Assembly: GCF_010450875.1 (NCBI RefSeq)
Contig: NZ_CP048422.1
Span: 365,001-429,000, forward strand
Length of the DNA: 64,000 bases
Source: Sphingomonas insulae
GTDB lineage: Bacteria; Pseudomonadota; Alphaproteobacteria; Sphingomonadales; Sphingomonadaceae
Direction of reading: 5' to 3'
The notes under the pieces are model-generated. The model was given only the letters and a program-made list of their open reading frames with translations, was not told the DNA's origin and ran no database searches. Within the stretch, counting starts at the first letter, position 1, and each line of letters begins with the position of its first letter. This document shows positions 9,825 to 17,791 of this stretch, in pieces. The position numbers and the translations under genes were made by a program.

Positions 9825-10406
9825 ATGCGTATCGATCTGATCCCGGTCGGCAAGAGCCCGCCCGACGACCTTAACGTCATCATCGAGGTGCCGACCGGTG
9901 GCGAGCCGGTGAAGTATGAGTTCGACAAGGCGAGCGGCGCATTGTTCGTCGACCGCATCCTGCACACGCCGATGCGCTATCCGGCGAATTACGGCTTCGT
10001 GCCGCACACGCTCTCGCCGGACGGCGATCCGCTCGATGCGCTGGTGATCGCGCGCTCGCCCTTCATCCCCGGCTGCGTCGTGCGCGCTCGTCCGATCGCG
10101 GTGCTCAACCTCGAGGACGAGGCCGGCGGCGACGAAAAGCTCGTCTGCGTTCCCGTCGACGAGGTGTTCCCTTATTATTCCAATGTCGACGGCCGTGCCG
10201 ACGTTCCCGAGATCGTGTTCGAGCAGATCGAACACTTCTTCACCCACTACAAGGACCTCGAAAAGAAGAAGTGGGTTCGGGTCGGCGTCTGGGGCGATCG
10301 TGACGAGGCGCGTCGCATCACGCGCGAGGCGATCGAGCGCTATGACGCTGCCAAGGCGCAGGGCGAAGAGCCGCACAATCACGACGTTCCCGGTCGCGAA
10401 GACTGA
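9825..10406 (+). CDS. ppa: Inorganic pyrophosphatase
   Basis: Cytoplasmic soluble family I pyrophosphatase that hydrolyses diphosphate to phosphate, pulling biosynthetic reactions forward. The 193-residue product has the signature DGDPLDAL with metal-binding Asp66, Asp68 and Asp71, plus conserved YPANYGFVP (52-60) and KKKWVRVG near 147-154. Start ATG 9825. The C-terminal tail (HNHDVPGRED) is slightly longer than in Escherichia coli. The broken 2OG oxygenase gene begins 22 bp later on the same strand. Confidence 0.97.
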   Translation: MRIDLIPVGKSPPDDLNVIIEVPTGGEPVKYEFDKASGALFVDRILHTPMRYPANYGFVPHTLSPDGDPLDALVIARSPFIPGCVVRARPIAVLNLEDEAGGDEKLVCVPVDEVFPYYSNVDGRADVPEIVFEQIEHFFTHYKDLEKKKWVRVGVWGDRDEARRITREAIERYDAAKAQGEEPHNHDVPGRED

Positions 10407-10428
10407 TCGGACGGGCGGGGAGCGGACC

Positions 10429-11094
10429 ATGACGCACCCTCCCCGCCCTGCGACCGATGCGCTGCGCATTCGCGCGGCGCAGATCGGCATGTTCGAAACG
10501 CCGATCCTGCACGGACAGGTCACCGACGCCGCCGCGCTCAATGCGGCGCTGCGGACGACGATTCTCTCACAGGCCGATGCGGCTCCCAGTCTCAACCGGT
10601 CCAACGTCGGCGGCTGGCATAGCGCGAACGACATGCTCGCCTAGGGCGCCCCGGCGGCGGTCCAGCTGTCCGACCTTGCCATCCGCACCATGCGGCGGCT
10701 GTCGCATTTCGAGGGCCGCGACCCCGCGAGCGTCGCATGGACGGTCAGGATGTGGGCCAACATCTCGCCCGCCGGTGCGCTGAACATGAGCCACGCGCAC
10801 CCCGGCGTGCTGTGGGCGGCTGTCTATTATGTCGACATGGGCGATCCGCCTGCCGGCGAGGACGCCGGCGGCGAACTGTTCTTCGAAGACCCGCGCTTTC
10901 CCTTGCCACTGATGCGGCTGCCGGGATTTCGCCTGCTCGGGATCGATGGCCAGCCCCAGCCTGTGGAACGCCGCCTGCCGACCGCCGCCGGCGATCTGGT
11001 GGTCTTCCCCGCCTGGGTGCGCCACGGCGTTCGCCCGCATAAGGGTGCCCGCGATCGTATATCGGTCGCGATGAACATCGACGTGAAGGCCTAA
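10429..11094 (+). pseudogene. 2OG-Fe(II) oxygenase-like gene interrupted by an in-frame amber codon
   Basis: Two open segments in one reading frame, 10429-10641 and 10645-11094, are split by a single TAG at 10642-10644. Read through, they give a 221-codon product of the putative 2OG-Fe(II) oxygenase family often annotated TIGR02466. The N-terminal part has QIGMFETPILHG and the NVGGWHSANDMLA segment. The C-terminal part has the metal-ligand regions MSHAHPGVLWAAVYYVD and a HGVRPHKGARDRISVAMNID stretch. The codon after NDMLA, directly before GAPAAVQL, is a Trp in family members from memory, so TGG to TAG is the simplest explanation. Alternatives are a sequencing error or a true shortened protein. 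Its stop codon overlaps the convergent GNAT stop. Confidence 0.75.
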
Positions 11095-11564
11095 CCCGAT
11101 ACGGCGAGCCGTCGTAGCGCATCGCCCGTCACCCGCTGCACCGTCCAATCCTCCATGCCGACCGCGCCCATCGATCGATAGAAAGCGATCGCATCGGCGT
11201 TCCAGTCGAGCACCGACCATTCGAACCGCGCGCAGCCACGCTCGACCGCGATGGCGGCCAGATGGCGCAAAAGGGCCGTGCCGACGCCCTTTCCCCGCGC
11301 GGCCGGGGTGACGTACAGATCCTCGAGATACAGGCCGCGGCGCCCGGTCCAGGTCGAGAAATTGTGGAAGAACAGCGCGAACCCGAGCGGTCCGCTCGCA
11401 TCCTCGGCGATTACCGCCTCCGCCGCGGGCGCAGGGCCGAACAGGGCATCGGCCAGCATCGCCTCGCTCGCCTCGACCGCATCCGGCTCCCGCTCGAACG
11501 TAGCGAGATCCCGGACGAAGTCGAGGATGATGGCGACATCGTCGGGCGTGGCAGGGCGGATCAT
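11091..11564 (-). CDS. GNAT family N-acetyltransferase
   Basis: A 157-residue acetyl-CoA-dependent transferase of the SpeG/SSAT-like branch. Visible features are MIRPATPDDVAIILDFVRDL at the start, the beta-strand LYLEDLYVTPAARGKGVGTALL with the acetyl-CoA loop R-G-K-G-V-G (about 90-95), and FEWSVLDWNADAIAFYRSMG near the end. Resemblance to spermidine/diamine acetyltransferases is family-level; the substrate is unknown. The ATG at 11564 overlaps the EamA stop by 4 bp, so the two are probably translationally coupled. It ends overlapping the stop of the broken oxygenase gene on the other strand. Confidence 0.85.
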   Translation of the reverse strand: MIRPATPDDVAIILDFVRDLATFEREPDAVEASEAMLADALFGPAPAAEAVIAEDASGPLGFALFFHNFSTWTGRRGLYLEDLYVTPAARGKGVGTALLRHLAAIAVERGCARFEWSVLDWNADAIAFYRSMGAVGMEDWTVQRVTGDALRRLAVSG

Positions 11565-12454
11565 AAGGCTGCTTCCGTTTGCGGACCAGGCGAGGGGCCG
11601 CGGATCGCGACCAGGCACCCCGCGATGATGAGACATGCACCTGCCACCGTATAGGGCGAGACTCGCTCGTCGAAGACCAGCCAGCCCAGCAGCGCCGACC
11701 AGACGAAGGCGGTATATTCCACCGGCGCCAGCACCTGCGCCTCGGCACGGGCATAGGCCCAGGCGAGCGCCACGGCGGAGATCGATCCGAGCAGCGCCGC
11801 CACGCCGATCGAAGGCAGCTGCGACGCGGACGGCCACGCCCCGAACCGTGGCGCCGCCAGCAGCAACAGGCCGCTCAGCACGACACTGGTGAACAGCGCT
11901 ACCTCCAGCGGATCGGCGGCCTGCGCCTGCCGCCGCAGCAGGATCAGGCTGCCCGCATAGAGCACCGACGCGGCGAGGATGGCGAGGCTGCCGAGCACCA
12001 TATCCCCGGATGCGCGTGCCTGCACCTGCCCCGCGGCGATCGCCAGCACGCCAAGGCTGGCGACCAGCGAGCCGCCGATCGCCGCGCGCCGGATCCGCTC
12101 GCCCAGCGTCAAGGCGGCGAGGAACAGCGCGATCAGCGGCGCGAGGAAGGTCAGCGCGACGCCCTGTGCCATCGGCACGCGCACGAGGCCCCAGAAGAAC
12201 AGCACTACCGACGCTCCGCCGGTCGCACCACGGGCGAGATGCAGCCGGAGTGCCGCCGCGGTCGGCCATGGCCTCCGACGGGCGAGATAGACCGGCGCCA
12301 GCAGCGCGACGCCGGCGAGCGATCGCCACAGCACGGCGGCATAGGCCCCGCTGGCGATCGACAGCCCCTTCATGATGGCATCCATCGCCGAATAGACGGC
12401 GATCCCGCCCGCGGCGACGCCGAAGGCCCGGATGGCGGTGGCATGTCGCGTCAT
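11561..12454 (-). CDS. EamA/DMT family exporter
   Basis: A 297-residue drug/metabolite transporter with two EamA repeats and about ten membrane helices. The first repeat spans about 10-140, including LTFLAPLIALFLAALTLGER, a hallmark position of the first half. The second spans about 155-285, with APVEYTAFVWSALLGWLVFDE as the matching segment. Expected to sit in the inner membrane and export a small solute; the substrate is unknown. It overlaps vapC upstream by 4 bp and the GNAT gene downstream by 4 bp. Confidence 0.88.
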   Translation of the reverse strand: MTRHATAIRAFGVAAGGIAVYSAMDAIMKGLSIASGAYAAVLWRSLAGVALLAPVYLARRRPWPTAAALRLHLARGATGGASVVLFFWGLVRVPMAQGVALTFLAPLIALFLAALTLGERIRRAAIGGSLVASLGVLAIAAGQVQARASGDMVLGSLAILAASVLYAGSLILLRRQAQAADPLEVALFTSVVLSGLLLLAAPRFGAWPSASQLPSIGVAALLGSISAVALAWAYARAEAQVLAPVEYTAFVWSALLGWLVFDERVSPYTVAGACLIIAGCLVAIRGPSPGPQTEAAL

Positions 12455-12837
12455 CGGATCAGGTGGACGTCGATACCCAGCGCAGGATCGATATCTGCCA
12501 GCCGCCGGTCACCCGTGTAGACCGGCAGACCCAGGGTCGACGCCAGCGCCAGGCAGGCGCGATCGCCCAACGATGCCCCTTGCTGGCGGGTCGGTTCGCG
12601 CAATCTGGCGGCTTCGATGGCGAACGGCAGGTCGAATCCGACGATGTCGATTTCGTAGGCATCCAGTATCGTCATGACGTCGGCAGGACATGCGCCGCGT
12701 TCGACGCCGCGCGCGCAGCATTCGGAGATGTTGACCGCGGACATACGACTGCCGCGGATGATTTGCATGACGACGTCCGCCCCCGGCTCGCCCAGCATCA
12801 GCGCCATGACGGCCGACGCATCGACGACCGCCGTCAT
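12451..12837 (-). CDS. vapC: VapC-like PIN-domain ribonuclease toxin
   Basis: A 128-residue PIN domain, the usual VapC length. The acidic metal-binding residues are all present: Asp6 (VVDAS), Glu39 (NISECC), Asp92 (LGDRACLAL) and Asp110 (YTGDRRL). VapC toxins cut specific tRNAs or rRNA with Mg2+ and are held inactive by the partner VapB. The ATG at 12837 overlaps the antitoxin stop by 4 bp, and its own stop overlaps the EamA start by 4 bp. The intact catalytic set suggests a working toxin. The RNA target cannot be read from the sequence. Confidence 0.9.
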   Translation of the reverse strand: MTAVVDASAVMALMLGEPGADVVMQIIRGSRMSAVNISECCARGVERGACPADVMTILDAYEIDIVGFDLPFAIEAARLREPTRQQGASLGDRACLALASTLGLPVYTGDRRLADIDPALGIDVHLIR

Positions 12838-13079
12838 TCCTCGCCCCAGTCCGCTCGCCGTTCGTTCAGGAACGTATCGACGGTGTAATCGTCGCCGAAG
12901 ATGGCGCGCGCTTTCTGCTGCGATGCGCGCACCGCCTGTTCGAAGGTCATGAAGCGGACGGCACCGCTGTCGGTGCGCTCGACCACCAGCGTATCGCCGT
13001 CCTTGATGCCCAGCTCGCGGCGGATTTCGGCGGGGATCACCACTTTCCCACCAGCGATGACTTTGGCATGATAGGTCAT
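12834..13079 (-). CDS. vapB: AbrB/MazE/SpoVT-type antitoxin (VapB)
   Basis: An 81-residue antitoxin. The N-terminal swapped-hairpin DNA-binding domain is plain: AKVIAGGKVVIPAEIRRELG followed by IKDGDTLVVE. The C-terminal half (ASQQKARAIFGDDYTVDTFL and the acidic ERRADWGEE tail) should wrap the VapC active site. I prefer the ATG at 13079 because GGGAG lies 7 nt upstream; a GTG at 13103 is possible but would place that ribosome site inside the gene. Only 36 bp separate it from the ispG stop. It presumably autoregulates, but no clear palindrome is visible in that gap. Confidence 0.88.
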   Translation of the reverse strand: MTYHAKVIAGGKVVIPAEIRRELGIKDGDTLVVERTDSGAVRFMTFEQAVRASQQKARAIFGDDYTVDTFLNERRADWGEE

Positions 13080-13115
13080 GTCAGCTCCCTCAGGACCTGA
13101 CACGTACCACAGGAC

Positions 13116-14258
13116 CTATTCCGCCGCCACCGCCTGCGGTCCCGCCGCATCCGCGGCCTCGTCCGCCGTCTCGATCTCGGCCGCCTTGGCCTCGACCAGC
13201 CTGACGATGTGGTCGACCATGTCGGCGTCCTGGACATGATGGTCGGTGACGCCGGACAGATAGACCATGTGCTTGCCGTTGCCGCCGCCGGTGATGCCGA
13301 TGTCGGTCTCGCGCGCTTCGCCGGGACCGTTGACGACGCAGCCCAGCACCGACAGGCTCATCGGCGTGCGGATATGCTGGAGCCGCTCCTCCAGCGCCTG
13401 CACAGTGCGGATGACGTCGAAGCCCTGTCGTGCGCAGCTGGGGCAACTGACCACGCGGACCCCGCGGTTACGGATGCCCAGCGCCTTCAGGATTTCGAAG
13501 CCGACGCGCACCTCGTCCTCCGGTTCCGCCGACAGCGAGACGCGGATCGTGTCACCGATACCGAACCACAACAGGCTGCCGATGCCGATGGAGGATTTCA
13601 CCGTGCCGCCGACGAACCCGCCCGCCTCGGTGATGCCGAGATGTAGCGGGCAGTCCACCGCCTCGGCCAGCTGCTGGTAGGCGGCGACCGCCAGGAACAG
13701 GTCGGATGCCTTCACCGCGACCTTATATTCGTGGAAATCATGATCCTGCAGCAACTTGATATGGTCGAGCGCCGATTCGACCAGGGCGTCCGGACACGGT
13801 TCGCCATATTTCTCCAGCAGGTCCTTCTCCAGACTGCCGCCGTTGACGCCGATGCGGATCGAACAGCCGTTGGCCTTGGCGGCGCGCACGACTTCGGCGA
13901 CCCGCTGCGACGATCCGATATTGCCGGGGTTGATGCGCAGGCATGCGGCGCCCGCGTCGGCCGCTTCCAGCGCGCGCTTGTAATGGAAATGGATGTCGGC
14001 GACGATCGGCACCCGGCTGCCGCGGACGATCTGCTTCAGCGCCGCGGTCGATTCGACGTCGGGGCAGGATACGCGGATGATGTCGACGCCGGCCTCTTCG
14101 CAGCGGCGGATCTGGTCCAGCGTCGCGCGGATATCCGGCGTCGGCGTGTTGGTCATCGTCTGCACGGTGACCGGGGCGTCGCCACCCACGGGAACGTTGC
14201 CGACCATGATCTGGCGGCTCGGACGGCGGACGATATCGCGCCACGGACGTAAGGACAT
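13116..14258 (-). CDS. ispG: 4-hydroxy-3-methylbut-2-en-1-yl diphosphate synthase (GcpE)
   Basis: Penultimate enzyme of the MEP isoprenoid pathway, converting MEcPP to HMBPP with a 4Fe-4S cluster. The 380-residue bacterial-type protein has the TIM-barrel N-terminal half ([19 protein letters not shown]) and the cluster cysteines in [11 protein letters not shown] and [10 protein letters not shown]. The glutamate that completes the cluster environment is in [13 protein letters not shown]. The C-terminus carries an Ala/Glu-rich tail beyond the family core. Start ATG 14258. It is the first gene of a minus-strand run that continues into vapBC, EamA and GNAT. Confidence 0.97.
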   Translation of the reverse strand: MSLRPWRDIVRRPSRQIMVGNVPVGGDAPVTVQTMTNTPTPDIRATLDQIRRCEEAGVDIIRVSCPDVESTAALKQIVRGSRVPIVADIHFHYKRALEAADAGAACLRINPGNIGSSQRVAEVVRAAKANGCSIRIGVNGGSLEKDLLEKYGEPCPDALVESALDHIKLLQDHDFHEYKVAVKASDLFLAVAAYQQLAEAVDCPLHLGITEAGGFVGGTVKSSIGIGSLLWFGIGDTIRVSLSAEPEDEVRVGFEILKALGIRNRGVRVVSCPSCARQGFDVIRTVQALEERLQHIRTPMSLSVLGCVVNGPGEARETDIGITGGGNGKHMVYLSGVTDHHVQDADMVDHIVRLVEAKAAEIETADEAADAAGPQAVAAE

Positions 14259-14322
14259 GCCCCCTATATACAGCAGCCGGGTTGCGGTTCAAAGTCGGTG
14301 GTGTAGGGCGACAGACGCTTTC

Positions 14323-15477
14323 ATGTCGCGCGTACCGATCCCCCGCCACTACGGCCTCGACTGGCTGCGCGTCGCCGCCTTTGCGATCCTGATCGTCTAT
14401 CATGTCGGCATGGTCTTCGTGCCCTGGGGCTTCCATGCGAAGAGCCCGCATGGCGCGGACTGGGTGGTGCTGCCGATGCTGGCGGTGAATGCCTGGCGAT
14501 TAAGCCTGTTGTTCGTCGTATCCGGTTATGCGAGCCGCGCATTGCTGACCCGCGCGCCGGGGGTCGGCCACTTCGTCCGGCAGCGGACGCTGCGTCTGTT
14601 GGTCCCGCTGGCATTCGGTGTCACGGTGATGGTCCCGCCGCAATCCTGGGTCGAGCTGGTGACACAGCACGGCTATACGGGTGGTTTCGCGACGTTCTGG
14701 ACGCGCGATTACTTCCGCTTCGGCGCGCTCGGCGGCATCGTGCTGCCTGCGCTCAACCATCTGTGGTTCGTGCTGTACCTGTGGCTCTACACGCTGGTGC
14801 TGGGGCTCGCCGTGCTGGCGATCCGCTGGCAGCGGGCGCAGGCGCTGTTCGATCGCACCTTCGCCGGCATCGGCCTGCTGGTCCTGCCCGCCGCATGGCT
14901 GGTCTGCATCCACGCATGGTGGTTTCCGATGGGCTATGAGACGCACGATCCGACCCATGACGTGATGGCGCACCTCAGTTACCTGCCGGCGTTCCTGTTC
15001 GGTTTCGCGCTGGCGGGATCGGCGCCGGTCCTCGCCGCCTGCGTCCGCTGGCGCTGGCCGGGCGCGGCGATGGGCATCGCCGGCTATGGCTTCATCCTGG
15101 CGGTGGAGCTGGGGCTGGACGGCAATGCACCGCGCTGGGTCTATCCCCTCTACGGCGCGGCGCATGCGATCCAGCAATGGGGCACGATCGTCGCCCTGGT
15201 CGGGTTCGCCGAACGCCACTGGAACCGCGACGCGCCGGTACGGCATATCCTGACCGAGGCGGTGTTTCCTTTCTACCTCGTCCACCAGACGATCATCGTC
15301 ATCGTCGCCTATCGGCTGATCCCCGCCAACCTTGCCGGCGGCGCCGAGTTTGCGATCCTGGTCACGGCGACCGTCGCCGGCTGCTGGGCCTTCTATCTGG
15401 CCGGCCGGCGGATCGCCGTGCTGCGGCCGCTGATCGGCCTTCGCCCCCTTCCCCATTCCGCAAAGGCTGCATCATGA
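14323..15477 (+). CDS. Acyltransferase family 3 membrane protein
   Basis: A 384-residue, roughly ten-helix inner membrane O-acyltransferase related to OpgC/OafA-type proteins. The N-terminal signature HYGLDWLRVAAFAILIVYHV carries the conserved catalytic-region His in IVYHVGMVF, followed by SLLFVVSGYASRALL. Such enzymes acetylate or succinylate periplasmic glucans, polysaccharides or lipids; which substrate applies here is unknown. Start chosen at ATG 14323; the longer open frame to 13993 is antisense to ispG. The stop overlaps the isoaspartyl peptidase start (ATGA). Confidence 0.85.
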   Translation: MSRVPIPRHYGLDWLRVAAFAILIVYHVGMVFVPWGFHAKSPHGADWVVLPMLAVNAWRLSLLFVVSGYASRALLTRAPGVGHFVRQRTLRLLVPLAFGVTVMVPPQSWVELVTQHGYTGGFATFWTRDYFRFGALGGIVLPALNHLWFVLYLWLYTLVLGLAVLAIRWQRAQALFDRTFAGIGLLVLPAAWLVCIHAWWFPMGYETHDPTHDVMAHLSYLPAFLFGFALAGSAPVLAACVRWRWPGAAMGIAGYGFILAVELGLDGNAPRWVYPLYGAAHAIQQWGTIVALVGFAERHWNRDAPVRHILTEAVFPFYLVHQTIIVIVAYRLIPANLAGGAEFAILVTATVAGCWAFYLAGRRIAVLRPLIGLRPLPHSAKAAS

Positions 15478-16403
15478 CCCGCAATTCCGACTGGTCGCTG
15501 GTGATCCACGGCGGCGCCGGATCGATCGAGCGCCACCGCCTGACAGAGGCGCAGGACCGCGGTGCCCGTGCGGCGCTGGCGCTGGCGCTCGATACCGGCA
15601 CGGCCATCCTCGCCGACGGCGGCACGGCCCTCGACGCGGTCGAGGCGGCGGTGCGCGTGCTCGAGGAAGACCCGCATTTCAACGCCGGCCGCGGCGCCGC
15701 CTTTGCGCGCGACGGCAGCATCGAATTGGACGCGGCGATCATGGACGGGCGCACGCGCGCCGCCGGCTCGGTTGCCGGGATCACGACGACGCGATCGCCG
15801 GTCGGCCTTGCGCGGCGGGTGATGGAGGCGAGCCCGCACGTCCTGTTGAGCGGCGCCGGTGCCGAATGCTTCGCGCGCGAACAGGGGCTTGCCGAGGCGG
15901 AGCCGGGCTGGTTCGAGACAGCGGAACGGCGGCGGCAGCTCGACGAACTGCTCAGCCGCAATGCCGACGCCTTCGACGTGGACATGAAATACGGCACCGT
16001 CGGCGCGGTGGCGCGCGACCGTGCCGGGCACCTCGCCGCCGCCACCTCGACCGGCGGCGTGACGGGCAAGCGCTGGGGCCGGATCGGCGATTCGCCGTTG
16101 ATCGGCGCGGGTACGCACGCCGACGACCGGTCCAGCGCGGTGTCGTGCACCGGGTCCGGCGAGTTCTTCATCCGTGTCGGTGTGGGGCATGAGATTGCCG
16201 CGCGCATCCGCCTGCTCGGCGACACGCCGCAGGCCGCCGCCGATGCGGTGATGGCGGAGGTGCGCGCGCTGGGCGGTACCGGCGGCGTGATCGTCACCGC
16301 GCCCGATGGCGCGGCGGTGTGGAGCTTCACCACGCCCGGCATGTACCGCGCCCGCGCGACCGCGGCGGGGCTGCGCGAAGTGGCGATCTATGGCGAGGAA
16401 TGA
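15474..16403 (+). CDS. iaaA: Isoaspartyl peptidase / plant-type L-asparaginase
   Basis: Ntn-hydrolase of the plant-type asparaginase family, which removes isoaspartyl residues from dipeptides and hydrolyses L-asparagine. It is made as a precursor that cuts itself before a Thr nucleophile, here Thr175 in MKYGTVGAVARD. Other conserved blocks are SLVIHGGAGSIER (8-20), HFNAGRGAAFARDG (68-81) and the TSTGG stretch after the nucleophile. Length 309 residues is usual. The ATG at 15474 overlaps the acyltransferase stop by 4 bp. Expected to self-assemble as an (alpha-beta)2 enzyme. Confidence 0.93.
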   Translation: MTRNSDWSLVIHGGAGSIERHRLTEAQDRGARAALALALDTGTAILADGGTALDAVEAAVRVLEEDPHFNAGRGAAFARDGSIELDAAIMDGRTRAAGSVAGITTTRSPVGLARRVMEASPHVLLSGAGAECFAREQGLAEAEPGWFETAERRRQLDELLSRNADAFDVDMKYGTVGAVARDRAGHLAAATSTGGVTGKRWGRIGDSPLIGAGTHADDRSSAVSCTGSGEFFIRVGVGHEIAARIRLLGDTPQAAADAVMAEVRALGGTGGVIVTAPDGAAVWSFTTPGMYRARATAAGLREVAIYGEE

Positions 16404-16451
16404 CGGGCTTTTCACTGGAGCCCTGGCGGCCAGCCGCTAAAGGGTAACGTC

Positions 16452-17312
16452 ATGAAAATGTTTCGTTTTGCTATCGCGGCATTGCCCGCGCTGCTGTGCG
16501 CCGCACCCGCTTCGGCCTATTGGGAATTCGGGCATCAGACGGTGGCGCGGATCGCCTATGCCAATATCGCGCCGCGCACGCGCGCTGCCGTGCGCCGGCT
16601 GCTCGCCGAGACGCCGAGGCTCGACACGCCGAGCTGCCCCGCCACGACGATCGAGGGCGCGAGCACCTGGGCGGACTGCGTCAAGCCGCTCAAGGGGCCG
16701 GACGGCAAGCCGCGCTTCGGCTATGCATACAATTGGCATTTCCAGGACGTGGATATCTGCCAGCCGTTCAGCCTCGAGGAGGCATGCAGGGACGGCAATT
16801 GCGTGTCGGCGCAGATCACCCGCGACATGGCGATCCTGAAGGACCGCCGTGCCGGCCCGAAAGCGCGGGCGCAAGCGCTGGTGTTCCTGATCCACTTCGT
16901 CGGCGACCTGCACCAGCCGCTGCATGCCGGCGAGAAGCACGACAAGGGCGGCAACGACCTCGCCGCCGCTTATGGCAGCTACAGCCCCAAGCGCTTCAAC
17001 CTGCACTCGATCTGGGACGGGACCCTGGCCGAACGGGCGATCACCAGCGGACCATCGCTGGTACGGCGTTATTCCGCAGCCGAGCGGCAGCGGATCGCCG
17101 CGGGGACGGTCGAGGACTGGAGCCGCGAATCGTATCAGGTCGCGCACGACGTGGTCTATGCGAGCGCACTTCGCGGCGATCCCTGCGCGCCCTCCCCCGC
17201 CAAGGTGACGCTGGACGAAGCGACGATCGAACGGATCGTCCCGGTTGCACGACTGGAGGTGGAGCGCGGCGGCCTGCGCCTCGCAAAGCTGCTCGACGCG
17301 GCGCTGGGGTAG
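16452..17312 (+). CDS. S1/P1-type zinc nuclease, exported
   Basis: A 286-residue secreted single-strand nuclease / 3'-nucleotidase of the S1/P1 family, with three zinc ions at the active site. A signal peptide (MKMFRFAIAALPALLCAAPA) precedes the WEFGHQTVARIAY start of the mature protein. In this family the N-terminal Trp amino group is a zinc ligand, but here a Tyr sits between the likely cleavage site (ASA) and that Trp, which is slightly unusual. The core motif HFVGDLHQPLHAG followed by GGND is intact. Expected to act in the periplasm or outside the cell, in nucleic acid scavenging. Convergent with the next gene (17 bp gap). Confidence 0.92.
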   Translation: MKMFRFAIAALPALLCAAPASAYWEFGHQTVARIAYANIAPRTRAAVRRLLAETPRLDTPSCPATTIEGASTWADCVKPLKGPDGKPRFGYAYNWHFQDVDICQPFSLEEACRDGNCVSAQITRDMAILKDRRAGPKARAQALVFLIHFVGDLHQPLHAGEKHDKGGNDLAAAYGSYSPKRFNLHSIWDGTLAERAITSGPSLVRRYSAAERQRIAAGTVEDWSRESYQVAHDVVYASALRGDPCAPSPAKVTLDEATIERIVPVARLEVERGGLRLAKLLDAALG

Positions 17313-17329
17313 GTCGCCGCGCTGAAGGG

Positions 17330-17578
17330 TCAGTCGCCGGCGCCCGTGCGCCAGCGCCAGCCGCCGCGCGTATGCCGGCGGCAGACCAGGATCAGCAGCA
17401 ATGTCGCCGGAACGACGATGGCCGGCGACCAGCGTCGACCCGCTGTCGAGGCAGCGGCGATCACCGCGACATAGGCGGCGTAGACCACCCAGCCCTGCCA
17501 TGCGATCGGCAGGCCGGCACCATAGCCGAAGCGCTTGGGCGCGAACCAGCCGCCGCGATCGTGTGTCTTGCGGGTCAT
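17330..17578 (-). CDS. Small membrane protein, last gene of the SPFH operon
   Basis: An 82-residue protein with a basic N-terminus (MTRKTHDRGGWFAPKRFGYG) and two predicted membrane helices, about 25-42 and 47-65, then a basic tail RRHTRGGWRWRTG. The segment WFAPKRFGYGAGLPIAWQGW is reminiscent of small uncharacterised alphaproteobacterial membrane proteins. The ATG at 17578 overlaps the stop of the ribbon-helix-helix gene (ATGA), so coupling is likely. Not a recognised named family. Confidence 0.65.
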   Translation of the reverse strand: MTRKTHDRGGWFAPKRFGYGAGLPIAWQGWVVYAAYVAVIAAASTAGRRWSPAIVVPATLLLILVCRRHTRGGWRWRTGAGD

Positions 17579-17781
17579 GCCTCTTCCTCCTTCGGTGGCC
17601 GTCCACGCCGCGCGGCGACCGGTGTCTCCAGCTTCACGCCGCGCCGTGCCAGCGCCTCGCGCAACAGGCATTCCACCTCGGCATTGACGCTGCGCAGGTC
17701 GCTGGCCGCCGCCCGCTCGATCGCCGCATAGAGCGCGGGATCGAGACGCAGGGGAAATGCCTTCTTGGGAGCCGCCGCCAT
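17575..17781 (-). CDS. Arc/HicB-like ribbon-helix-helix DNA-binding protein
   Basis: A 68-residue protein with the RHH pattern: strand FPLRLDPALYAAIERAAASD, then a second helix NAEVECLLREALARRG, and a basic/acidic tail GRPPKEEEA. RHH proteins dimerise, insert a beta-ribbon in the major groove and commonly act as autoregulators or antitoxins. Ten bp downstream of the SPFH gene and overlapping the small membrane protein gene by 4 bp, all on one strand. It may regulate its own operon through the palindrome at 18706-18724; that link is inference. Confidence 0.78.
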   Translation of the reverse strand: MAAAPKKAFPLRLDPALYAAIERAAASDLRSVNAEVECLLREALARRGVKLETPVAARRGRPPKEEEA

Positions 17782-17791
17782 GCCGTGCCGC

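Noticed and set aside
10642..10644. Pyrrolysine or other recoding at the TAG
   Set aside because: No pyl genes or recoding element are visible, and the position fits an ordinary Trp-to-stop mutation.
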